From Hepsetus odoe (lineage: Eukaryota; Chordata; Actinopteri; Characiformes; Hepsetidae): a stretch of 64,000 nucleotides of DNA. The notes under the pieces are model-generated. The model worked only from the letters and a program-made list of their open reading frames with translations. It had not been told where the DNA came from and searched no databases. Position 1 is the first letter of the stretch. Every line of letters starts with the position of its first letter. Of the stretch, positions 23,950 to 34,442 are shown one piece after another. The translations under genes were made by a program, and so were the position numbers. The stretch spans positions 1,329,224 to 1,393,223 of the forward strand of contig CM029387.1 in the NCBI GenBank assembly GCA_017165825.1, read 5' to 3'.

Positions 23950-24112
23950 AAACTTCCACGTCCTCATTACAGGGACAGTCCCCCTGGAGACACTCAGGGT
24001 TGAGGGTCTGCTCAGAGACCCAGTGGTGGTAGTGCTGGAGGTGGCATTCAAACCTGGACCTTTTGTTATAGGTCCATGGCTAGTACCCTGCCACTAAACC
24101 ACCACCACCCTG
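23950..24112 (-). mobile_element. SINE family B
   Basis: Middle and head; directly followed by a family A head fragment. Confidence 0.75.
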
Positions 24113-24146
24113 CATACAAGCATGTGGGTGCCAAACAAACTACTGT

Positions 24147-24258
24147 TTGGAGACGGTACCTTGCTCAATGGAACCTCAGGGCAACCTACTGGTCAGGGAT
24201 TCGAACCCATGACCTTCTGATCCTGGGGCCTCGTCCTAAACCGCTGAGCCACTGTTGC
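24147..24258 (-). mobile_element. SINE family A, head half
   Basis: ggtaccttgctcaatgg core through a well kept ggttcgaatccc B box (reversed). Confidence 0.75.
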
Positions 24259-24455
24259 AAAAGTTTTTCTTTGCTGGAAAATAAACCTGTGGAGCAAAGG
24301 TTCTCAAGGTTAAGAGCAGGAATGTTGAAATGATAGCGTGGATAGTGATATCGAAACCCTGGAGGCGAATTCTGTAGATGATGTACGGCTGATATGCGAC
24401 AAACATCATCTAAAGTCTAGCGATTTTACACAACAGTTTTGTTTTCAGGAGCCGA

Positions 24456-24668
24456 TCCCAGATCAGTCTGAACAGCAGTCCTGCTGATCCCAGATCAGTC
24501 TGAACAACCGTCCTGCTGATCCCAGATCAGTCTGAACAACCGTCCTGCTGATCCAAGATCAGTCTGAACAACCGTCCTGCTGATCCCAGATCAGTCGCAA
24601 ACAGCAGTCCTGCTGATCCTAGATCAGTCTGAACAGCAGTCCTGCTGATCCTAGATCAGTCTGAACAG
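24456..24668. repeat. 32-bp minisatellite related to repeat Y
   Basis: About 6.5 copies of gatcccagatcagtctgaac + aaccgtcctgct. The unit contains the CTGATCTGGGATCAG palindrome of repeat Y. Confidence 0.8.
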
Positions 24669-25125
24669 GATTGAGGTTAATGTTTGTACCTGACAGTAGA
24701 ATCTACTGTGTCCATAAACAACCCCTGGGTCTGTTTCTGAGAGGTTGATGATTGGGAAGATAATTCTGAGACTCCAGACATGTCCTGCACAGTTTATGAC
24801 ATCTGGCGTCCGAGTGAAAGCTGAAACTGTAATCAGTAACGCTCTTCCAGGCCCTGTTTTTATCTCTCAATCTTTCCACCGTTATTTGGCTCTAATACCT
24901 TAAACTTAAACGTCCCCCTACTTAGTGTGTAAATACTGCGAGGAATCCTGTCTTCCCAGAACCCGCTGTGTGTGTGTTTTAGTGGTTCTTGGACGTTTGG
25001 TTCTTGGAAATAAAACCTTGAGAACCTTTATATTATGTGTGATCTTGTTTACATAAAACAAATTCCTTAAGGTACCATCGATGCAAATATATTTCTTTGA
25101 TTCTGTACTAAAAGATGGGACAGTA

Positions 25126-26477
25126 CAGTGCATGCAAGTGTTCACCCCCTTGGCATTTTTCATGTTCATGAATTAAAATGGATTGTTTGAGAGTTTAAAC
25201 CATTTCATTTACAGAACGTGTCTACAACTTTGAAGATGTTTTTTTTTTTTTTTGTGAAGCAAACAAATAGGACAAAATAACTATTCACCCCCTTGCAAGT
25301 CCAGTGCGTTTGAGCACCTTTGCTGGCAATAACAGCTGCAAGTCTCGATCTGTATCAGGCCTCATCTTGCCACTGGGATTGTTGCCCGTTCCTGAAGGCA
25401 TAACTGCTCCAGCTCCTTCATGTTGGATGGTTTCGTTTGTGAACAGCGATCTTCATGTCTGACCACAGATTCTCAGTTGGATTGAGGTCTGGACTTTGAC
25501 TGGGCCGTTCCAACACATTTAAATGTTCCCCTCAAACCACTGGAGTGTTGCTTTAGCAGTGCTTCGGGTCCCTGTCCTGCTGGAAGGTGAACTTCCGTCC
25601 CGGTCTCAAATCAGACAGACTGAGAGGTTTTGCTGAAGAATGTCTGTATTTAGCATCATCCATCTTTCCCTCAACTGACCAGTTTGGTCTCTGCTGCTGG
25701 CTTTGTCTCGGCACTAGTCACCCACCACCATGTTTCACTCTGTTTGATGGTGTTCCTGGTGATGGGATGTGTTGGGTTGCACCACACCGCATTTTCCTTT
25801 CCAGGCATATCCTCCACACATCTGGTCGCCCACGGGCCTTTTGGCAAACTCTAAGCGTGCCTTCTTATTTTTAACGTTAAGTAATGGCCACTCTTCCATA
25901 AAGCCCGGCTCTGTGGAGTGTAGGGCTGATTGTGGTCCTGTGGACAGATACTCCCGTCTCTGCTGTGGAACTCTGCAGCTCCTTCAGGGTTCCCTTTGGT
26001 CTCTGTGCTGCCTCTCTGAGTAATGCCCTCCTTTCCCGCTCTGGGAGTTTTGGTGGCCCTCTCTTGTGGGTTTGTTTGTGGCACATGGTGCCATCAGAAG
26101 ATGATGGATCTGATGGTGCTCCGGGGATCATCAAAGATTTGGATATTTTTATAACCCAACCCTGACATGTACTTCTCAATAACTATGTCCCTGATTTGTT
26201 TGGAGCTCCTTGGTCTTCATGGTGTGATGCTTCTTGCTTAGTGGTGCTGCAGCTTCTGGAGCCTTTCAGAAAAGGTGTGTTTATACTGAAAGATCATGCA
26301 CACAGGTGGACTTCGTCTCACTAATTATGTGACTTTTGAAGGTGATTGGTTGCAACAGGACTTTTTAAGGGCTTCATGGCAAATTTTCTTTTTTTATATA
26401 TATATATATTTTTTTTTTTTCTCATTTAAATTAGAAACATTTAAATTATAGGGGGTGAATACTTTTGCAAGGCACTG
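25126..26477 (-). mobile_element. Tc1/mariner transposon remnant, 1352 bp
   Basis: Terminal inverted repeats: CAGTGCATGCAAG...TTCACCCCCT at the left, and its diverged complement ending ...GGCACTG at the right, each next to a TA (25124-25125 and 26478-26479). Minus-strand coding remnants: RPKGTLKELQSSTAETGVSV and HRTTISPTLHRAGLYGRVA (helix-turn-helix, about 25.88-26.05 kb) and SQSPDLNPTENLWSDMK with the third acidic residue region (about 25.45 kb). The transposase is fragmented by stops and indels. Confidence 0.88.
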
Positions 26478-26491
26478 TATATATTTACATG

Positions 26492-26726
26492 GGGCAGCGG
26501 TGACCTAGTGTTTAGGGACGAGGCCAGTGGATCAGAAGATTAACCAGTGGGTTCAAATCCCTTACCAGTAGGTTGCCCTGGAGGTACCCTTGAGTAAGGT
26601 GTCGTCCCCATCACCTTACCATGTGTGTGGGCTAAATGCAGAGTGTAATTTCATTGTGGTTCACTGTTACTATGTTGCCACCTGTGCTTCACAATGACAA
26701 GAATAGTCACTTTTACTTTCACTTTA
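26492..26726 (+). mobile_element. SINE family A
   Basis: Complete head and tail, inserted about 15 bp beyond the Tc1 remnant. Confidence 0.82.
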
Positions 26727-27458
26727 GATATATAATGTGGTTCTTCTGTTCCTGCCCTACTTTTAAAGTGTAAAGATCTCATGGAAGATATAAATACTCT
26801 CGTGAACTCATTTTAAAGGCAAAATTCAGTGACAGTGCATGATAGGTGTTTTTAGTGCATTAAATGAATCATCCCTTTTTATGAATCAAATGTTATATTT
26901 ATATCTGACTAATATTATAATAATAAAGGCTATTTTAGCTTTTATTAGTTCTATTTGCACAAACATGGATTCCCTTTTACAATGAAAAAGTCCCAAAGAA
27001 ACTGTTCAGTGTTATTCTAAAGTCAGAAGTCTCTGAAAAATTAGATTGATTTACCTCTCTAATCCTGTAGCATCGCCCTCTTCTTTTCCTTTTAATATCA
27101 TGATCGCTATTGTGTTGTGTGTCATTTATAGAATTACTTGCTGATGTTTAAACTGTATGTCTTTTAATCTGTTAACAGCTGAAGTGGATTCTTCTTTGAA
27201 TTTTTAATTCCACCTTAAATGCTGGGCATTCTGTCAGGGCCATTTAAGATGGAATGGATGCCAAAGTGACCTTTATTAATAACTGCGCTGCCGAAAAATA
27301 AACCTCATTCTATGTAGTAGTATGTTTTCAATGTCAATATATTTTAAATGCTTTGGAAGAAAATGACCTTTTACTTGATTAGACCATTATGCATTTTTAT
27401 AAAAATGATTATTTAATTTGAAACATCATTTTTCTGTAAAGTTAGAATAAAACGATGA
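26727..27458. other. AT-rich intergenic sequence before the LINE
   Basis: No coding or repeat signal recognised; this is the pre-insertion flank of the LINE. Confidence 0.45.
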
Positions 27459-27472
27459 ATAACTGTAGACTC
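27459..27472. repeat. Target-site duplication, left copy
   Basis: ATAACTGTAGACTC, directly before the LINE. Confidence 0.8.
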
Positions 27473-30400
27473 AGAGGACCTCTGATGATGCATAAAAACC
27501 TTGGAAGACGTTCTCCCTGCCGGGCGTGGGTGCAGGGCCTCCACTCTGGAGCCAGGCCTGGAGGTGGGAGGCCCGCTGGCGCGCCTGGTGATCGGGCCTT
27601 CACCCATGGGGCCGGCGGGCAGCCGAAGAGGCAACGTGGGTCGCCCCATGGGCTCACCACCTGTGGGAGAAGGGCCCAGAAGGTCGGGTGCGTGTGAGCT
27701 GGGCGGTGGCAGCAGGGCCTTGGCGGTGCGATCTGAGCTGCAGAAGCTGGCTCTGGGACGTGGAATCTCACCTCTGGTGGGAAGGAGCCTGAGCTAGTCT
27801 TGTGGGATTGAGCAGTTCCAGCTAGATATAGTTGGACTCACCTCGACGCACAGCTTGGACTCTGGAACCAGTCTCCTTGAGAGGGGCTGGACTCTTCTAC
27901 TCTGGAGTTGCCACCGGTGAGAGGCGCCGAGCAGGTGTGGGCATACTTATTGCCCCCTGGCTCGGGGCCAGTACATTGGGATTTACCCTGGTAGATGAGA
28001 GGTGGCGGCCCTCCCTTGCTTCCGGAGTCGAGGGGCGGGTCCTTGGTGTTATCTGGCTGTCGCCAAACAGCATTCTGGACTACCACCCTTTCTGGGGTCT
28101 CTGGAGGCGCCCAGGCGTCCCTCCTGGTGAAAGCTCTATCGTTCTGCTGGGGACTTCAATGCTCCGTGGGTAATGACAGTGACACCTGGAAGAGCGTGGT
28201 GGGAGGAATGGCTGATCTGAACCAGGCGGTGTTTGGTTGTGGACTTTTGGTAACAAATCACGGTTGACCTGAACACCATGTTCAGCCTCAGGATGTCCAT
28301 GTGCACCTGGCACCCAGGACACCTGGGCCGCAGTTCAATGATCGACTTTGTGGTGTGTCATGGACTTCAGCGACCCCATGTCTTGGACACTCGGGTAAAG
28401 GAGGCGAGGAGCTGTCAACCCGACCATCACCTGGTGGTGAGGTTGGCTTGTTGGTGGGGAGGATGCGGTCAGACCTGAGCAGGCCAAGCATTATCGTGAG
28501 GTCTGCTGGAGCGTCTGTAGAGTCACCTGTCAGGACAAGCTTCAACTCCTCCGTCAAGCTTAACTGCGTCCGGGGAGGTGGGGGGATATTGGTCTGAATG
28601 GACCTTGTTCCGCGCCTCCATTGTCAGGCGGCTGGCCGGAGCTGGCGGGAGGTGGTCGGTGCCTGCGTGGTGGCAGCCCTAGAACCGTTGGTGGACACCA
28701 GCGGTGAGGGATACTCATCAAGCTGAGTCTACGGGCCCATGCACGACCAGTGGGGCTCGGAGTGGCGGCTGATGCCGACAGGCCAAGCGAATCACGGCTC
28801 CTGGTGATTTGCTGAGCCGCTTCGGGCATGGGAGGAGTTTGGAGGCCGCGGAAGGACTTCAGAAGGCGGCCGAAATTCTGGTCCACCATCCGGCGTCTCA
28901 GGAGGAAAGCAGTGCGGTCCAGCCATGGTGTATATTAGAGGGATAGTGCGCTGCTGACCTCGACCGGGGCGTTGTGGAGTCGGTGGGGGGAGTACTTCGA
29001 AGACCTCCTTAATTCCACCAACATGCCTTCCGAGGAGGAAGCAGAGCCTGGGGACATTGAGGTGGACTCTTCCATCTCTGGGGTCGAGGTTGCCAAGGTG
29101 GTCAAAAAGCTCCTTGGTGGCAGGGCTCCGGGAGTGGATGAGATCCGCCCAGAGTTCCTCAAGGCTCTGGATGTTGTAGGACTGTCATGGCTGACACGCC
29201 TCTGCAACATCGCATGGACGCCGGGGCGGTGCCTCTGGTTGGCAAACCGGGTGGTGGTCCCCTCTTTAAGAAGGGGACGGGAGGTGTGTTCCCAGTGCTC
29301 GAGGATCACACTTCTCAGCCTCGAGAGAAGTCTATTCAAAGGGTCCTGGAAAGGAGAGTCCGTCGGATAGTCGAACCTCAGATCCAGGAGGAGCAATGTG
29401 GTTTTTCGTCGGAGTCGCGGAACAGTGGACCAGCTCTACACCCATAGCAGGGTCCTGGAGGGTGCATGGGGTTGCCAACCAGTTTACATGTGCTTTGTGG
29501 ACTTGGAGAAGGCATTCGACCGTGTCCCTCGGGGGCTCCTGTGGGGGGTACTCCGGGAGTATGGGTTATCGGATTCCCTGTTAAGGGCTGTCCGGTCCCT
29601 GTACAACCGGTGTCAGAGCTTGGTCGCATTGCCGGCGGTAGTCGGACCTGTTCGGTAGAGTTGGACTCCGCCGGGCTGCGCTGTCACGATCCTGTTCATA
29701 ACTTTTATGGACAGGATTTCTGGCGCTAACCAGGGCGTTGAAGAGGTCGGTTTGTTATGGGCTCAGGATTGGGTCTCTGCTTTTTGCAGATGACGTTGTC
29801 CTGTTGGCCTCATCATGCCGTGACCTTCAGCACTCTGGATCGGTTCGCAGCCGAGTGTGGAAAGCGGCTGGGATGAGAATCAGCACCTCCCAAATCGAGG
29901 CCATGGTCCTCAGTCGGAAAGGGTGAATGCCCTCTCCAAGTTGGGAGTGAGACCTTGCCCCAAGTGGAGGAATTTTAGAGTATCTTGGGATCTTGTTCAC
30001 GAGTGAGGGTAAAGCTAGGCGGGAGATCGACAAGCGGTTCAGGCAGCTTCTGCAATGTCTGGGCTCTGCATCGGTCCGTCATGGTGAAGAAGGACCTGAG
30101 CTAGAAGGCAAAGCTCTCAATTGCAGTCGATCTACGTTCCACCCTCACCTATGGTCACGAGCTGTGGGTAGTGACCGAAAGAAACGAGATCGCGAATACT
30201 AGCGGCCGAAATGAGTTTCCTCATGGGTGTCTAGACTCTCCCTTAGAATGGGGTGAAGCTCAGCCATCCGGGAGGAGCTCAAAGTAGGCAACCATATCGC
30301 CGAGGGGTCAGATGAGGTGGCTTGGGCATCTGGTCAAGGATGCCCCCTGGGCGCCCTCCCCCTGGTGAGGTGTTCGGGCCGCGTCCACGGAGAAGAGACC

Positions 30401-30572
30401 GGGAAGACCCAGGACACGCTGGAGAGACTATGTCTCTCGGCTGGCCTGGAAACCTTGGGATCACGCCCGGAGAGCTGGAAGAAGTGGCCGGAGAGGGAGA
30501 GTGGCGCCTGCTGGAGCTGCTGCCCCCACGACCCGACCTCGGATAAGCGGGAGAAAATGGATGGATGGATGG
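27473..30572 (+). mobile_element. Rex1/CR1-like LINE, 3.1 kb, frame-broken
   Basis: Non-LTR retrotransposon. Endonuclease remnants lie at about 27.83-28.3 kb (GVIWLSPNS, LLLGT near the catalytic DFN position, then GNDSDTW). The reverse transcriptase runs from about 28.97 kb (LLGGRAPGVDEIRPEFLKAL) through VYMCFVDLEKAFDRVPRG (29.5 kb) to SLLFADDVVLLASS (29.78 kb, catalytic ADD). The C-terminus ends PGELEEVAGEGEW..LLPPRPDLG at 30545, followed by a (GGAT)n tail. Several frameshifts separate these pieces, so it is not autonomous. Clade naming is tentative. Confidence 0.88.
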
Positions 30573-30586
30573 ATAACTGTAGACTC
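30573..30586. repeat. Target-site duplication, right copy
   Basis: ATAACTGTAGACTC again, identical over 14 bp, directly after the (GGAT)n tail. Confidence 0.8.
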
Positions 30587-30991
30587 TTGTTGCTTAGTTG
30601 AGTGCAACTGGATATATTAGGGGACTCTTTCGTATAGAATTGCAGTTAAAATGTAACTATAAAGTACATTTAATAAAAATGTTTTAATCATACTGATAAA
30701 GTTCGAGTCAGTTGGACGTGTGAAGCAATTTTCTGAATCGGTTCTTCAAAACGGATCCTCAAAGAATTTTTGTTTATTGCCCAAATTACAAGCCTTGATT
30801 AAAAATACCTTTTGGTCCATTTATAAACATTTTCACTTTTTAAAAATAAAATCTCTACACGTGATCGATTCCGTTCAGCCGTGTGTTGATTCGACGTTGA
30901 ATGTACGACTCAGTTCAAATGAATCGATTCGAAATCAGCTCCTTCCTGTAGGGGGCAGCATCGGTTGCGAGCTGCTGCATAAACCCCTTAC

Positions 30992-31003
30992 TGCGCATGC
31001 GCG
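30992..31003 (+). promoter_or_regulatory. NRF-1 type palindrome upstream of NCBP2AS2
   Basis: TGCGCATGCGCG is a perfect match to the NRF-1 consensus and lies about 150 bp before the ATG, with a likely 5' donor (CCAGgtaaga, about 31031-31040) just after it. NRF-1 sites are typical of promoters for nuclear genes of mitochondrial proteins. Confidence 0.7.
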
Positions 31004-31153
31004 TTGTGGGACAGTAGCTCTCGAGCTATTCCAGGTAAGAAAACAGTTTGAAATCCTCTAAACGGTAACCTGACAGCGCTGTTTGTCCATAACACAGTTA
31101 CATTCACTGTGTAAAGATAAAGTAGAAAGAGACTGTAGCTGTTCAGTTTCCAG

Positions 31154-31283
31154 ATGAGTGCTGCAAGCTCACTGTTCGCCCTCATCCACCGAAGCCGCAG
31201 CTCGTGGGCAGCTTTCGCCGAGTCCAGAGCCATCCGGAGGGCAGCACAACTCACAGCCTTCGCCCTCAGCAGAGAGACAGCAG
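31154..31283 (+). CDS. NCBP2AS2: NCBP2AS2 exon 1 (coding part)
   Basis: ATG at 31154; 43 codons to ...LSRETA, then CAG/gtgggt as the best donor (phase 1). Five in-frame Arg and the RAAQLTAFAL core are visible. If not spliced here the frame stays open to 31945 through a (GACA)n array. Confidence 0.75.
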
Positions 31284-31365
31284 GTGGGTCAGAGAGCAGA
31301 CAGACAGACAGACAGACAGGAGGGTCAGAGAGGAGACAGACAGACAGACAGGAGGGTCAGAGAGC

Positions 31366-31410
<45 letters not shown>

Positions 31411-32567
31411 GGAGGGTCAGAGAGGACAGACAGACAGACAGGAGGGTCAGAGAGGAGACAGACAGACAGGAGGGTCAGAGAGGAGACAGACAGACAGGAG
31501 GTCAGAGGGAACCGGGCAGACAGGCAGGCAGATAGACAGACAGACAGACAGACAGGCAGGCAGGCAAGCAGACAGACAGACAGACAGGCAGGAGGGTCAG
31601 AGAGAGCAGACAGGTGAACAACAGGAGGGTCAGAGAGGAGACAGACAGAGAGACAGACAGGAGGGTCAGAGAGGAGACAGACAGAGAGACAGACAGGAGG
31701 GTCAGAGAGGAGACAGACAGAGAGACAGACAGGAGGGTCAGAGAGGAGACAGACAGAGAGACAGACAACAGGAGGGTCAGAGAGGAAGACAGACAGAGAG
31801 ACAGACAACAGGAGGGTCAGAGGAGACGAACAGAAGACAGACAACAGGAGAGGTCAGAGAGAGACAGACAGAGACAGACAACAGGAGAGATGAGCCAGGT
31901 GAAGTGATGTGGATCAGGACAGTTGAAGGTGAAGTGGGAGTGTGATCATGTGTGAAGCAGTTGATGTTAGATATAGTGTCTGGGCAGATCAGTCACTCTC
32001 TGGGTCAGCGGGTAGACAGGTGACAGACCTTGGGACCAGCGGCTAGACTGGTACACAGACAGGTGGCTCAGAGGGTATACAGGTAGACAGACAGCATCTA
32101 CTTACCTTTCCACTTGCTGACCCACCTCCTGATCTACCTAGGTAGACAGACAGGCGGAGTAACAGATAGACATGTAGGTAGACAGGTAGATCAGCAGGTG
32201 TCAAAGAATCACAATCAAAACCCATGTTGCTATAGTAACCAGTTTTCAAAAGTACGATCAACCAATAAAGCCACAGCTATTCGAGCCGATCTGATGGCAA
32301 CTTTACCGTCAGTGTTTTTGCAGTCGTGGCCACAAGTTTTGGGACGGATAATTATATTATACAGTAGGAGTTACGTGTTTTCTCCGTCATCTTGCACAGG
32401 TGGGTCGTCAGGCCTCGGCCAAGCTCCAGGACTCCAGCGCAGTCAGACACTTGCGGGACGAGGCGCAGAAACTCCCGCACACCGCCTCCAGGCTGAGGGA
32501 CATGTTCATAAAGGAGGTCAAGGACGGAATGAGGGAGGCCAGCCGGCAGATGAAGGACAGAAAGTGA
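31154..32567 (+). CDS. NCBP2AS2: NCBP2-AS2-like mitochondrial-type microprotein, two coding exons
   Basis: About 100 residues. Exon 1 gives an N-terminus with SRAIRRAAQLTAFAL, almost identical to the SRPIRRAAQLTAFAL core I recall for human NCBP2-AS2. Exon 2 gives AQVGRQASAKLQD, then RLRDMFIKEVKDGMREASRQ, and stops at 32565-32567, matching the C-terminal half of the family. Human NCBP2-AS2 is a roughly 99-residue microprotein of unclear function that has been linked to KRAS signalling. The N-terminus is basic, Ser/Ala-rich and lacks acidic residues until Glu23, which suits a mitochondrial presequence but is not proof. An NRF-1 palindrome lies upstream and a polyadenylation signal follows at 33011. 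The exact intron boundaries are uncertain. Confidence 0.8.
31290..31905. repeat. (GACA)n / 34-bp array filling the NCBP2AS2 intron
   Basis: GACAGACAG runs separated by gagggtcagag; a regular 34-bp period from about 31.62 to 31.78 kb. No stop codons in any plus frame over most of its length. Confidence 0.9.
32365..32567 (+). CDS. NCBP2AS2: NCBP2AS2 exon 2
   Basis: The coding frame is certain from LAQVGRQASAKLQD to the stop codon at 32565. The start is not. The strongest acceptor (tctccgtcatcttgcacag, ending 32399) does not match a phase-1 donor and would delete the conserved AQ. The AGs ending at 32364, 32367 and 32370 all restore the frame and keep AQ, but have poor pyrimidine tracts. Confidence 0.65.
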
Positions 32568-33010
32568 CCCCGTGTGGGCCTGGAGGACAGTATCGTCCAG
32601 AATCAAAGACTTACCTCTGATTGGATGGTGAACGGCAGCAGATCCACATTTTAAAGATGACTAGATTAGGAAACCTCAGGGCTTATGTAAACCTGACCAC
32701 ACAACACGCTACACTCTTTCGTTCCACCTTAACTGGACGCGGGACTGCTGCGCCGTTTAGGATGAAGAAGTGTCTTCCTGCTCACCTGTGGTTCATGTGT
32801 CAGTGATGTCAGTGCACGGCGTGTCTCACCAGGACTGTTTTTTTTTTTTTGTTCTTTTTCAGTTAGCTGGATAACTTCAGGCTCATCTAAACAGAGATCC
32901 TGCTTTAGATTCAGGAAACGGCTGCCTTTAAATCCAGTCCTCAGAGGCCATGTTCATGGGCCGTCCCACGTCGGATCACGTGCTGGACTATGTTCATGTA
33001 AATAGGCCAA

Positions 33011-33016
33011 AATAAA
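33011..33016 (+). terminator. Polyadenylation signal for NCBP2AS2
   Basis: AATAAA about 440 nt after the stop codon, followed by a GT/T-rich stretch (tgtgtctttaagttgttgc), as expected for a cleavage site near 33035. Confidence 0.65.
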
Positions 33017-33861
33017 CCTTGTGTCTTTAAGTTGTTGCTTGTGTCCCCTAGACCGGGATCTGTAGGATCAGGTTTTTAAGATCAAAACTCCAAGATTTAG
33101 TGACGATTTATTGTTTAAACCACATAACCTGCCAAAATAAATCAAACCCAGCTGGAAAGATTTAATTATGGAGAAGAAAAAAAAAAGGTGAAAATAAACG
33201 GTTGAGACTTCAGAGCTCTGAACTGTAACATACTTCTCTGCACTATTTATATTATATAACGGCATGTGACTGACGAATCGAGTTTAATTATTCTAATATT
33301 CATGTCGTCTTAAAGAGCTTTATTAGAAACCGATTCTCTACCAAACATTATTGTTCAAAGCCCCAAAGGTGAAGCCATGTTTCAGAAATAAATCCTTCAT
33401 CTTTAAGCCCAATTGGACAGATGAATTGACTGAGACTGATCGTTAGGCCGACCCTCTTAAACTGCGTTTGGTGCTGATTCTGATCTGGATAAAATCATCA
33501 GCCTCCTAAACTGCTTCAATAAAGAACGATCAGCCAAGAAAGCCACGCTTCATCTTCCACTTGAAGGTCTGTGTTTTCGCAGCCGTGGCCAGATGTTTTT
33601 GGACGGGTGATTAGACGGGGCCGTTTTGTTTGCGGGACGATAATTCAGAGACTCCTCTGGATCGTGGGAACATTGACGGTCCTTTTTCAGGATGAAAGAT
33701 GATCTAAAGTGATGAAGCGGTGGTGAAAGGAACCAGACGTCCACAACGATCTGGTTCCGTTCACCAACACTAAAACCCTCCAGAACGTTTCAGGCCGAGC
33801 CCACTCTGGACTTGGCGATGAAAAAAATACTCAAAACAACCGGAGCTGTATGAGAAAGATT

Positions 33862-33867
33862 TTTATT
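33862..33867 (-). terminator. Distal polyadenylation signal for DLG1
   Basis: AATAAA in transcript sense (TTTATT on the plus strand), about 1.37 kb after the stop codon. Confidence 0.45.
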
Positions 33868-34436
33868 TGTTGAATCAGCCGTTCTCCTCTGGTTCTGTTC
33901 GATCAATGGAATGAATCAGATCAGTAGGTTATTTACAGGTGTGTGTCTGTGTGTGTGTATATGTATTTGTCTTCAGTCCCAAAGTGTCCCTAAAAAGCAG
34001 AGGTGGTGAGGTGGTAGAACAAGCAGTCTTTAGAAAACAATCAGGTCATGAGGGGTGCGGGGCGGGTGGCGCCCCCTCCTGGACAGGTTTAGAAAAGGAG
34101 GAGTCACGGAGCTCGAAGCGGCGGGGACAGACCAGGCGCTGCTCGGTCCCTCGCAGCAGAAAGACTGGACATGGAGCAGACGAGGCGGAAAAAGAGAGAG
34201 TGAGCGCTGGGGATGGTTTCCACTCGGGTCCCTTCCCGACGTCCTCGTTCGTCCTCGGGGAAGACGCGCTCCCTTTACTGCTTCGGGTGTAGGAAAATAA
34301 AGGTGGCAAAAGGAAAAAAAATATATATCCATATAATAAGAGTCTCTGCAAAATTCCGTGTCCTTATATTCGTCTTAGGATGTAAAGAAAAATAACTCCC
34401 GTCGAAGTAGTGCTTAAGTAAAGTTCAATATAGACT

Positions 34437-34442
34437 TTTATT
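34437..34442 (-). terminator. Proximal polyadenylation signal candidate for DLG1
   Basis: AATAAA in transcript sense inside ATAATAAAAG, about 0.8 kb after the stop codon. Use of this or the distal site is not decidable here. Confidence 0.35.

Noticed and set aside
25877..26179. Host gene of 100 codons
   Set aside because: It is the DNA-binding part of a Tc1 transposase within clear inverted repeats.
30992..31160. Divergent NCBP2 start on the minus strand
   Set aside because: No minus-strand reading resembles the conserved NCBP2 N-terminus, and the frame there is a shadow of NCBP2AS2 exon 1.
33939..34351. Overlapping open frames of about 100-117 codons
   Set aside because: They lie in the inferred DLG1 3'UTR on both strands, show no family match, and are explained by local GC content.
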